64,000 nt of DNA from Cavenderia fasciculata (lineage: Eukaryota > Evosea > Eumycetozoa > Acytosteliales > Cavenderiaceae). Made by a program: the position numbers and the translations under genes. This document shows positions 47,361-58,096 of this stretch, one piece after another; positions within the stretch are counted from its first letter, which is position 1; every line of letters starts with the position of its first letter. Location: assembly GCF_000203815.1 (NCBI RefSeq), contig NW_004457729.1, positions 806,674-870,673 on the forward strand, in the 5' to 3' direction. Under the pieces are notes generated by a model. It saw nothing but the letters and a program-made list of their open reading frames with translations, did not search any database and was not told where the DNA came from.

Positions 47361-50138
47361 TTATTTTTTAATGATTGGTTTAGCTGGTGAAGATTTAATT
47401 GGAGATGATGGTGTGACTTGTGGTTCCTCCTTTTTCAGGATGGTAGGAACTACAGTTGGTTGTACGACGGTTGTAGCTGGATAAACCGGTGGCTTTGTAG
47501 TGGTTGATTGGTCTTGTACGGGTTGTTTATTTCCAAGACTCAATAAACTGGCAGTTAACAAGGATGTAGATGGTTTAGTGGTAGTAGTGGTATTAGCTGC
47601 AGCAGGTGGCGCAGCACTCGTAGTAGTTGGCTTTTTAGCAGTGATATCTGGTGATGCTGATTCAGTGACAGAAGTGGTTGTGGAAGATGGAGTTGAAAAA
47701 GAGGAAGTAACTACAGTTGGTTTAATGGGTACATTATTACTACTATTATTATTATTATTATTACTGTTATTATTATTATTAATAGTGACAGACTTTGTTG
47801 GAGTTGAAGATGGTGTTGGATTTGATGGAATTTGTTTTGGTGATGATCCAACAACAATCTTTTCCTTTTCCTTTTCAGGTTCTGGTTTTGTTGTCGACTT
47901 TGGAGCAGAAGCAGTTGTTGAAATGGCAATTGGTTGTGATTGAGTGACTACTGGCTGAACTACTGCTGTTGGTTGAACTACTACTGCTGGTTGAGTAGTT
48001 GTAATGGTTGGAATATTCAAAGGAGAAGATGGTCTCATATTTGATAATGATGGAGTCGTTGATAATAATGTTGTAGTTGGTGAAATTGTACTAGTTGTAG
48101 TTGTAGTTGTAGTCGTACTGGTCGTATCAATTGTTGTTGATAGAGATGGGAAAGCACGATCAAAAGCCATTGATCTTGCTTGAACATAATATTTACCCAA
48201 AGTTCTCCAATCCAACAATTCCGATAGTTTCTCTGTACGGTTTCTCAATTCGATACGTTGACGACGATCGAGTTGACAAAAGTTGAATAGGTATTGGGTG
48301 AGTTGGTCGACTGACTCTTCAGGCGACTTGAAACGACGGTCGACAATGTAGATACCCTTGCTGTCTGGATCCGATAGTCCACGACGCATATAGTTGGCAA
48401 AACCGGTGAGATTGGATGTGACAGATGGCACACCTAGTACTGTGCATTCGCTTGGTGTGTATCCCCATGGCTCATAGTACGACACAAAGATACCGAGATG
48501 GCAAGCACGCACAAAATCAGTATAGTCGAGGGGAATGAGTGGATTGGTGGAGTTGAGAAACTCGGGGTGGTAGATAATCTTGACACGGTCTTGTGGTGCG
48601 TTAAACATCTTGATACGACGGAGATGGTTGAGAATAGGGTCGTTGAGATCATCGACCATGTTGTGAGTGACGATGGGTGGTAGAGTGGGACGTTGCTTGA
48701 GTGCAAAGATACGACGCTTGAGCATGATCAAGTCTTCCTGTGTGAGCAACTCTTCAAAGGTGATGTTTTTGCCACGTGATGTTGCGTCAAACAGACGGTC
48801 TCCCATACTCTCGACAACGGCATTGCAAGTACGACGCATGTCTCTAATGTGCGACTGACCCTTGAGCGACTCGACGTTAAAGTTGTTGGTCTTGGATGGC
48901 ATGATGATAAAGGAGACGACCGTCGTTGACGAGCCGGCCTGTTGCAGCATCTTGTTGAGTCCATTCAACGCGTCCAAATACATATCAACACCTTTATTGA
49001 CATACTCTGACCGACCAGCAGTGAAAAAGTACAATGTATTGTCGAGATCAAAGTCTTGGTGTCCGTAAAAGTGTCCTCTTACAAACTCGTGCAATACATT
49101 CTTGTGCTTGGCATGCAAGTTTTGAAACTCGTGCAATGCTGTAAACTTGTCCAGTTTGAGTCCGTTGGGTAGGATCACATCTGCCTTGCGCTGTAACACT
49201 GCCTCTGACTCGTATGCTGTAATCTCGCTCACCGTCGTAAACACGTGTGCGTCGGCAGCTGCTCGCTTCTCGATCCAGTGACGGTGGTATATACCACGCT
49301 TGCTCGCTTCATAGTCCATATTTAGCTGCTGCATCTGGTTGTAGAGGTCGACACCACCCGCACTCAAATACCGTCCGAGCAGAGTTGCATGTGTCGTGAA
49401 TATGGTCGCTACAGGTTGCACACGCCACTTGCGCAGTAGGATCAGCCCAATGGCCGCCTGCCACTCGTGAAAGTGGGCGATAAACTTCTCGTCTGGTGCC
49501 AACTCTGCAAACTCTTTCAACAACAGTGCCGTCTGGTATCCAAAGATGATGCAGTCGTTGGCCTCAGTGTCGCCTGGTTGCTCGAACCCGCTCATCAGGT
49601 CCCATCTCCATTCGCCCAATTTATGATGTGAACTCTTCAAATCAATCAAGAATACCTTTGGATAAGACTCTATCAACCATTTGCCAAAGTGTACTTGAAT
49701 GCCATACTTTTTCATCATATTGTCAATGACCGGTTGTGTCAATGGTCCAGGTGTCAATGGTTCGAATTCAGTTGCTGCAGTCTCTGAATTATATGGTCCA
49801 ATTAATGCATATCTACTTTTATATTCTTCAACTGTAATCTTAAATAGGTAAATTAATTAAGTTAATAAGTGAATCGATTGATCAGTCATTTGTATTTATA
49901 TGTTTAAACATACTGGAGCTTTAGATTTCAATACGGTATAGATACCACCAACCTTTTTACAAACTTCCCAACTGATATCAAACAGTGCCACTTCAGTAGA
50001 TGCTTGTTGTGGGATAGCTGTAGGTGCAGGTATCGAAGATGAAAAGGATAGAGGTGATGCTGAAGAACTACCTGTCACCCTTAATTGTGACATTGCGTTA
50101 TCTAAAAAGGTGCTATTTGGTGTACCAAATATCATCAT
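47361..50138 (-). CDS. Glycogen synthase (GT3 family) with long Ser/Thr/Pro-rich tail
   Basis: Two exons on the minus strand (50138-49914 and 49838-47361) give 900 residues. The catalytic part starts about residue 47 with LFDISWEVCKKVGGIYTVLKSKAP, the UDP-glucose-binding K-x-G-G segment of eukaryotic GT3 enzymes, and runs to about residue 650. It includes HFHEWQAAIGL, TIFTTHATLLGRYL and the catalytic E-x7-E motif EPWGYTPSE. The enzyme adds glucose from UDP-glucose to glycogen in the cytosol. The last 250 or so residues are a Ser/Thr/Pro/Asn-rich tail much longer than in animals, with possible sites for regulatory phosphorylation; whether these are used is not visible. The intron acceptor is an AAG, less common here, but the catalytic domain reads across it. 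D. discoideum calls this gene glcS; I am confident of the family. Confidence 0.92.
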
Positions 50139-51140
50139 TCTCTAGATATATATAAATATAAAGTATATTATATTATTATGACTATGAGAGAGGAATTACT
50201 TTGTAAGTAACTTTCAAATGATTTTATATTATTATTATTATTATTATTATTTGTATACATTAAAAAAGGAAAGATGAATGAATGAATGAATGAATGAGAA
50301 AGATAAGTTAGATAGATTAGACAAAAAGAGGAAGAAAGATATAAATTAAATTTTTATCAATAAAATATCGTGTCTGTCGGGTTGTTAATAGCTATGGTTT
50401 TAGCAAAAATATATGTATATATGGTTTTTAATTTAACTAAAGTCAAAGAGGAAGATGAAGATGAAGATGAAGATGAAGGATGAAAAGAGAGAAACATCAA
50501 GTTATTTATATTAAATATGATTATTATTATATATTATTATTATTATTATTATTGTGATTATGATAAATGAATCTTACATGAAACTATTAATTATTTTGAT
50601 TTAGTTAGAATAGTTTATTGTTTGTTATAAAAATGAGTGAGTAGTATATAGTATAGTATAGTAGTACTATGGTATGGCAGTATATCTCACTGTATCTGTT
50701 GGTTGTCCTACACTTTTTTCTTTCCAAATAAATAACCGACTGTGTGTGTGAGAAAGGTGAAACCAAGCGAATGATTCTAAACCCTACCCAATTGCACACC
50801 CACCCACACATTCCTGATATTATTTATGTGTGTATCGCTAGTTTTCACCTTTTTGGTAATAATGCAGTTCCCGATTTTTAATAAAACATGAACTAGACTA
50901 GAGTGGAACATTCCAAACCCAAGCAGAATAATGATGACGCTGATTCATTCGGGGGATTGCTTCACTATAAATAAATTGAGTACTGGACCTGGGTGGAGAG
51001 GTGTCTCTCTGAGACAAATTAAATTTTGGGTGTTTGTTCAAAATCGTGAAGTTTGATGAGATGATAATGATCATTCATTTCATTTCGCTTTCAATTTCCG
51101 ATGAATGAAAGATAGATAGAAGAGGATAAGAGAGAGAAAG
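50139..51140. other. 1-kb divergent promoter region
   Basis: Between glycogen synthase (-) and seryl-tRNA synthetase (+). Contains (ATT)n at about 50225-50250 and 50531-50552, a (GAATGAAT)n run near 50276-50297 and a (GAAGAT)n run near 50449-50478. The minus-strand ORF at 50605-50811 is not supported as a gene. Confidence 0.5.
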
Positions 51141-52676
51141 ATGATGTTGAGAAGATTAGTACATATTGCCAATAGTAATAAGAATGTTGTTACTTGTAAC
51201 AGCAACAACAACAAGTCATCATTGTACAATCATTTCAAATCATCAAATATAAATGAAACGATTACTACTACGACACAACAATATGCTAATGTTAATGTTA
51301 GATACTATAGTCATAACAAAGCAATCAATAATAATTTAAGTAATAATATATCAGATCAAGAGATAGAGTCACAGGTGTTTCAGTTCAAACCAACACTCAA
51401 CTTTCAATACATTAGAGATAATGCAGAGTATCTGCAAAAGAATGCGATTGATAGAAAGTCAGATGTAGATGTACATAATGTGGTAGATATGTACGAACGA
51501 TATAGAGTGGTCAAACGTGACATTGATAGTGTTAGAAAGCAGAGAAACGAGACATCGACCAAGATGAAAGATAAGAAGCTGACAAGAGAAGAGCGTGATC
51601 AGCTGGTCGAGCAAGGCAAGTCGATCAAGACACGATTGGCAGATATGGAAAAGACACATGACGATTTGTTGTCGTCGATGACATCTGAAGCGCTGCGTAT
51701 CCCCAATGCGACACATCCAGAGGTGCCGGTTGGCGCCGAAGATGAGAGTGCCGTGTTGCTCGGACACCATGGACATATCAGACAGTTTGACTTTCCCATA
51801 CGCGATCATTTGGAGATTGCCAAGATGATTGGTGCGCTCGAGTCGGCCAACCATACGGCCGGAAACCGATTCTACTATATGACGGGTCCGGGCGCGTTGC
51901 TCGAGATGGCACTGTCATTCTGGGCGTTCCAGAGGGTGCATTATAAGCTTGGATTCGAGCCTGTTATCACACCCGATGTGATCCATCCGTCTCTGGCAGA
52001 GGCGTGCGGGTTCCAGCCTAGAAGTGCGGCCTCCCAATTGTACTGGTTCCGCGACCACGACCTGTGTTTGACCGCGACCGCCGAGATTCCACTCGCGGGT
52101 ATGTATGCACACCAGACACTACCCACCTCGAAACTTCCCATCAAACAAGTGGGATTCTCACACTGTTTCCGTAGTGAGGTGGGTGGTGGCACCAACAACC
52201 GCGGTATCTACCGTGTACACCAGTTCTCCAAAGTCGAGATGTTTGTCCTTGCCAACGAACAGGACAGCGACCGTATCCACCGCGAGCTCCTCGACACGCA
52301 AATCGAAATGTTTAATGAGCTCGAACTCCCCTTCCGCGTGCTCGATATGCCTACGGGCGACTTGGGAGCACCCGCCTACCGAAAGTTTGACATTGAAGTA
52401 TGGATACCCAGTCGCAATGGATATGGCGAGATCTCTAGCACCAGCAACTGCACCGACTACCAGAGCCGTCGTCTCAACATCAAACACCATCTTCACGCAG
52501 ACGCCGACTCTCACTTTGTTCACACACTCAATGGTACTGCCATTGCCATCCCACGTATCATCCTAGCCATCCTCGAAAACAATCAACAAAAGGATGGATC
52601 TGTATTGATCCCAAAAATACTCAGACCATTTTTAAATAACCAAGAATATTTTTATCCATCAAACAAATCAACATAG
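51141..52676 (+). CDS. Seryl-tRNA synthetase, mitochondrial type
   Basis: Single exon, 511 residues. The first 75 or so residues (MMLRRLVHIANSNKN, Asn/Ser/Thr-rich, few acids) look like a mitochondrial presequence. The N-terminal tRNA-binding coiled-coil arm follows (residues about 85-195, RYRVVKRDIDSVRKQRNET to THDDLLSSMTSEALRIPN). The catalytic core of the class II enzyme then has motif 2 (FRSEVGG and GIYRVHQFSKVEMF) and motif 3 (NGTAIAIPRIILAILEN). The GEISSTSNCTDYQSRRLNI block is the serine-binding segment of SerRS. It charges tRNA-Ser with serine. The 3' two thirds of the gene are much richer in G and C (third positions) than the 5' end or flanks. The first-Met context is AAAG-ATGATG; the second ATG could equally be used. 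Confidence 0.95.
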   Translation: MMLRRLVHIANSNKNVVTCNSNNNKSSLYNHFKSSNINETITTTTQQYANVNVRYYSHNKAINNNLSNNISDQEIESQVFQFKPTLNFQYIRDNAEYLQKNAIDRKSDVDVHNVVDMYERYRVVKRDIDSVRKQRNETSTKMKDKKLTREERDQLVEQGKSIKTRLADMEKTHDDLLSSMTSEALRIPNATHPEVPVGAEDESAVLLGHHGHIRQFDFPIRDHLEIAKMIGALESANHTAGNRFYYMTGPGALLEMALSFWAFQRVHYKLGFEPVITPDVIHPSLAEACGFQPRSAASQLYWFRDHDLCLTATAEIPLAGMYAHQTLPTSKLPIKQVGFSHCFRSEVGGGTNNRGIYRVHQFSKVEMFVLANEQDSDRIHRELLDTQIEMFNELELPFRVLDMPTGDLGAPAYRKFDIEVWIPSRNGYGEISSTSNCTDYQSRRLNIKHHLHADADSHFVHTLNGTAIAIPRIILAILENNQQKDGSVLIPKILRPFLNNQEYFYPSNKST

Positions 52677-53361
52677 GAAGAAATATAATACAAAGTAAAT
52701 TATAAAGCAAGTAAAGTTAGAGTTATTATAACAAAACAAACAAAAATAATTTAATTATTTCTTTTTTTAAAAAAATAATAATAATAATAATCTTCGCACC
52801 TTTTAAATTTGTCGTCACGTCTTTACGTCTCATGAATTTCTCGTCACGCGGTATCCGAAACATCAATCCGCCAATAAGAAATTGTAACCCTATCGACTGA
52901 CGTTGGTTGTATTTTGCCAAGACATTTTAAGCTCGCAAAAAATAGATATTTGGTTTTTAACGTTAAAGTTTAATGTTTGCGCGTTTCTAAGTTCTCGTTT
53001 TTGCCAATTTTCAAGTCACAGGACAAGGGTTCTATGTTCTCTTGGCGTCAGTTGGAAGGAGTCTTTTGTTGGATTGTGGTCTGAATCATTGAATTATCTA
53101 GATGATTATAACGATCAAGTTATTTTGGCGCATTTATAGTCAATCACACAACAAACAAGGATATCAAAAGGAAGATGGTTGTTTTCCATCATGTAAAACC
53201 GTGTAGTGGAAAGCAACTTGTTCAACCCTCAACCTCCCCACAATTTATTGTTTCATTATCTAAAAGACAAATAGAAAGAAAAGAAAAAAGAGAGATACAG
53301 AGAATTTGGAGATAATTTATTTTTTTTAAACAAGAAAAAAATTAATTAGTTTATTTTATCA
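52677..53361. other. Intergenic region with a block of atypical sequence
   Basis: From about 52790 to 53140 the DNA lacks the A/T tracts and simple repeats usual between genes here and has many CG dinucleotides (for example TCGTCACGTC, CGTCACGCGG). Open frames cross it on both strands (minus 52726-52920, read from a TTG, and plus 52903-53139) but neither resembles a known protein, and they overlap. It may be a relic of a gene or a repeat. The remainder (53140-53361) is A/T-rich promoter for the next gene. Confidence 0.4.
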
Positions 53362-56300
53362 ATGTACTTTGTAAAATTATTTGTATTATTATTATTATTT
53401 ATAGTTAGTTGTAGAGGTCAATGGATTTATGAAGTAGAGTATGCAAATGCAGGATGTACAGGAGCAATTAATAGAGTAAATGCATTTTATGCAGGACAGT
53501 GTTATGCCGGTGGTTCAGACTATTGGTGGTACACTGTGTCTGGTGGTACTGCTTCGTTTGCAATCAGTCAAGGAGGTTGTTTTGCAGCACCAGACTACGC
53601 TTATAATTACCCTGCCGACTCTGGATGTACTGGATCTATGCAGGTCATCACACGTACAGTACCTCCACTACCAGCCACCGGATTCCTTGGATTCGAACGT
53701 ATTAGGTCGCCAAACCCATCAAGTGATTGTTTAAACTACGAAAATGAAAGAAGTATTGATAGAATCAATGCATGTGTCATGTTACCATCAAACAGAGGTG
53801 CTGGTATCTATATCAGGGCCTATCAAACCACTCAAATCGGGTTTGGATATTATTATGCCGGATGTGGTACTGTAATGGGTACCAATGTATTTACATCTCC
53901 ATCTACATGTTCAAGTGTCGATGGTGGGTATACATGGGGACAAGTGTTCCCAGCACTAGGTATATCATCGGTCGGTGCAACCAACACCCTAAACGATGTA
54001 TCGCTCACTACCTTTTCGTCGAATATCGGTGGTTCCATCTTTTACTACACTGCCACGCTCAGCTGTCCAGCTGGTCAATACCCAATGGCCACTTCGATTA
54101 ACCCAGCCACACCAACTGCCACCCTCGCCATTCCATCCGCAGCTAGAGGTCAGAGTTGCACAATCGTCGTGTCAGCCAACGGAGACACTATCGTATCTGG
54201 CGGTCCTATAACAGGTCAATCAGGTGCCTTTACCCTTCCACTTCGTATGTCCCCTCAACTTATAAAATATAATATATTTAATATTTCAACATGACACTAA
54301 CTATTTATTTTATTTTATTTAGTTGCAACAATGTCAACATTAACACCAGGAACTGTAACAACTAAAACCATAGCATTTACTTATTCTAGTAGTACTGGAG
54401 GTACTTATACAGTGACTGTTGGTGGAACACAATATCCAACTTGTTCGGGTGTGACTACATGTACTGCCACTGGATTAAATCCAAATACACAATACACTGT
54501 CAGTGTGACCGTCACCAATGCCGGTACGACCTCTGCACCATTGAGTTTCACCACTACCACTGCCAATATTATTGACACCCCATCCGTTTCAATCAACGCT
54601 CAAACCAGCACATCTCTTACCGTATCGTATGCAGTGACTGGTGGTTATGGAGCTACCATCTACCAACTCAGACTCAACAACGTCGTTCAAGCTTCATGCA
54701 TAACTTCATCATGTACAATTCCCGGTCTTGTCTATGGAACTGTTTATACTTTTTCAGCATCTGCAACCAATGATGGGTATACTGCAACTTCACCCAATTT
54801 TGTTAAAAACTTTTGGACTTGTATGAAACAAAACAAAAAAATAATAATCCAAATCTATCAATATTTATATTTATAATTACTTTTATTTCTATTTCTATTT
54901 TTTTTCTTTCTTTATAGTACCAACAATGGGACCAGTAAATATTGTAAATTATGGAACTACATGGTTAACATTTAGCTATTCATCAAATGATGGTAGAGTG
55001 ATTGGTGCCAATACATTTGCTATTCGAGTCAATGGAATATTGAGTACAAACTCTACTTGTTCAGGATCTACCAATTGTTATGTTGGTGGATTGACTGCAG
55101 GTTCAACACCAGCCATTAGCATCACATCTTCCAACAGTGGTGAAACATCTGCTACACAAGGTACAGCAAATCAAAAACTATATGATAGTGTCAGCACCCT
55201 TGTTGTTACACCATCCCTACAAACAAGTTCATCATTTAGAGTAACGTATTCAAGTTCGAATGGTATCCCTTTAAAAACAATCTACCAAGTTTTAGTTGAC
55301 AGTATTTCCGCCCCTAGCTGTCCAGCCACCGAAGGTGCATGTACTATTATATCCCTTCCACCAAAAACCTACAATGTTACAGTCACTGCAACCAACGACG
55401 GTTTATTAATTTCAAAATCAATCAATGTTCTTGTTACAAATTGTATGTATAAATATATTGAATTAATATATATTTTGGATTTTAATTATTTAATATTTAA
55501 TTTATTTTTTTAGTCCCAACAATGAATCCAATTGTAGTAGGAGATATTGGTACAACTTGGGTTGAATTTACTTATTCATCTATTGGTGGTACAGCAGGAG
55601 GTAATAGTTTTACAATTAATGTTGCTGGATCAGATATTGCAACTGCATCATGTAAACAAGGACCATTCTGTAGAGTTTCTGGTTTAACTTCTGGATCATC
55701 ACCAGTTATTTCAATCTTTGTAACCAATAATGGTGAAGTTTCCAATACTGTATCTTCAACTCCTTCATTGTATCAACCAACCTCGCCACCAATCATCTCG
55801 TTTTCAAGAGTATCACCAACCACTCTTAATATTTCATGGACCGAAAATGATGGTGTTCCAGGCCTATCTCTATTTGACGTGTTATTAAATGGAACCAATA
55901 TTTGTCCCAATATTGCTATTAACAATTGTTTATATAATTCAATTACCGATGGATTATATTACAACTTTACAATCATTGTTAAAAATGATAACTTTGTTTC
56001 ATCAAATTCAAAATCTTATTTCTCTTATCCTCGTATGTTAAAACATTTAAATTAAAATATAGACATATAAATATATATATAAATATTAACATAATTATTA
56101 TTATTATTTATTATTAGCAACAACACCAGTTTTAGTAACAGCAATTGGAAAGACAGGATCAATTTATGTAAATTGGACAGAGTCAAGTGGAGGTGTGCCA
56201 GATGAAACTAAATACCATGTATTCTTGTCTATTGATAATGATCATTGGGCTAGAGTTTGTTTGGGTGGCGCTGCTAGTAATAGTTTGAACCTTTCATGTT

Positions 56301-57469
56301 TGGTTGATGACTTGACAGACAATACATTCTATTATGTAATGGTGACTGTTGAAAACACAGATTTTGAAGTTTTAAGAACCATTAGTAATGCTACTACTCT
56401 ACCTTTTAACGGTACCAATAGTTGCAGACCAGCTGGATCAGAAGTGGACTGTTCAGGTAATGGTACATGTCCAAATCATGAATGTCTGTGTGCAGACGGT
56501 TGGGATGGTCAATATTGTGAGGTACCAACTGACGGTGGTGGAGATGGTGGAGATGGTGGAGGTGGTGTGATCATTACACCTAATCCATCAAACCCAGGCA
56601 TTGATATTGATAAAGGAGGTGTAAAATACTCATTCACAATTAACAAACTATTGGAACGTGATTTGGATATGAATGTTGCCAAAGTGTTAGAGTTGACATC
56701 GATTAAATGGCAACCCGTCCAACAAGTCAATGATACTCTGGTACACCCAACCAACAATGGATCGGTGATTAGACGTTCGTGGACATACACAGCTATCAAT
56801 GTAACCTCGTATGCCGCTGTCATCAATATCACCTTTATCCAACTGGAAGCAATCCCTAATGTGACAGTTGGAGACTCTTACCCAATGTCATTTGCAGGTG
56901 ATGAGTTCCTTCTCAAGATCGGGTCGTTCAAATATGCAATGGAAATATCTCAATGGAATTGGGATAGCCAGTTATCAACACTAGAGTTATGGACTAGTAT
57001 CAATGCTCAACCTGAAGAATGTGCCAGTGATGATTCCAATCCCATTGCAATGGTCAATGGTACAACATCCAACTTTATCAATATTGGTCAAGCCAACGGC
57101 AAACTACTGTACGGTAGACTTGTCAAACGCGTCGTTCTCGACTCTATCCCTCGTTCAGTCAATCACTACCTCGTACAAGAATCCGAAACCAACACAACTG
57201 TCGTCACAGCCATTCCATACTTTGAAAACCAAGTCGACATTGATCCCAACTTTTCCCTCTTGCTCGACACCTCCAAATCATCCAATGACGGTTGCTCCAA
57301 ACCCGACAATACCTGGCGTATCATTGTAGGTGTAGTAGTTGGAGTTGCTGCACTTGCAGCCATCACATTTGCAGGAACACTCTTTTACAAGAGAAAGCTA
57401 AGAAATCATCAACAACAAAAGACCCTAGCTAAAAAATTATCATCCATCAATAATAATAATCAGTCATAA
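53362..57469 (+). CDS. ComC-like receptor with fibronectin-III-like repeats and EGF module
   Basis: Five exons (53362-54244, 54323-54820, 54918-55442, 55514-56032, 56118-57469) give 1258 residues. A signal peptide (LFVLLLLFIVSCRGQ) is followed by a Cys-rich N-terminal domain of about 270 residues. Three central exons each hold two Ig/fibronectin-III-like sandwiches with patterns such as TTWLTFSYSS and NGTNICP. Every intron is phase 1, so the exons are symmetric and could be duplicated or lost without frame change. Exon 5 has another FN3-like unit, one EGF module (CSGNGTCPNHECLC), a Gly-rich linker and the shared membrane-proximal module (ISQWNWDSQLSTLEL, DPNFSLLL). A transmembrane helix (IIVGVVVGVAALAAITFAGTLF) and a short tail follow. 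The likely role is cell-cell adhesion; ligands are unknown. Confidence 0.88.
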
Positions 57470-58096
57470 ATCAAATAAATCAAATAAATAATAAATCTAA
57501 GGGGGGGTTACATGTTATTATTCCAAATAATAATAATAATATCCTGGTTATTGCATCGGGATGACCTCATCCAATTCAAGTCATGACATCAACCAACTAT
57601 TATCTATTTTCGTATCTTGCATTGGCAATGGGGTGCGAGTACTAGTTGAAGTGTGTTGGTACGAATTGAATTCAACGATAATAAATATCTAGAAAACTGA
57701 CAAATATCTCTGTTTTCCCAACAGTTGTATAATTAATTCATGGGTGTAAAAACAACACCACTTCTGATTGTGTTCCTCCTCCTCTCAACTCAAGGTCAGG
57801 TCGAATTGAATTGGGTTGCCTCCCCAACACCAGTTAAACGATTCGCGACACCTTGATAGTAGTTTTATTTTTTGCATCATTCAAAAAAGATAAAAATACT
57901 TTGCAAAAAAAGTATCACTACGCATTCAGTTACAGTTAGAGTAGTAGTCGAACAAAAGTAAAAGTAAAAGTAGTAGTAGTATAATATCATCGTCAGTGAT
58001 TGATCGATTGATAAATACGAAGTATACTTAAGTATCAGAAACAGTACTTTTTTTTAGATACTTTTACAATCACACATCACCACACTGCCATTGACA
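57470..58096. other. Intergenic region with a short secreted-peptide ORF
   Basis: Contains a G7 run at 57502-57508 and (AAT)n. An ORF at 57740-57856 codes for 38 residues beginning MGVKTTPLLIVFLLLSTQG, a convincing signal peptide, then a short hydrophilic end and TGA. It may be the first exon of a lost gene, a real peptide or chance; no splice partner was found. The remainder is promoter for the gene at 58097. Confidence 0.4.
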
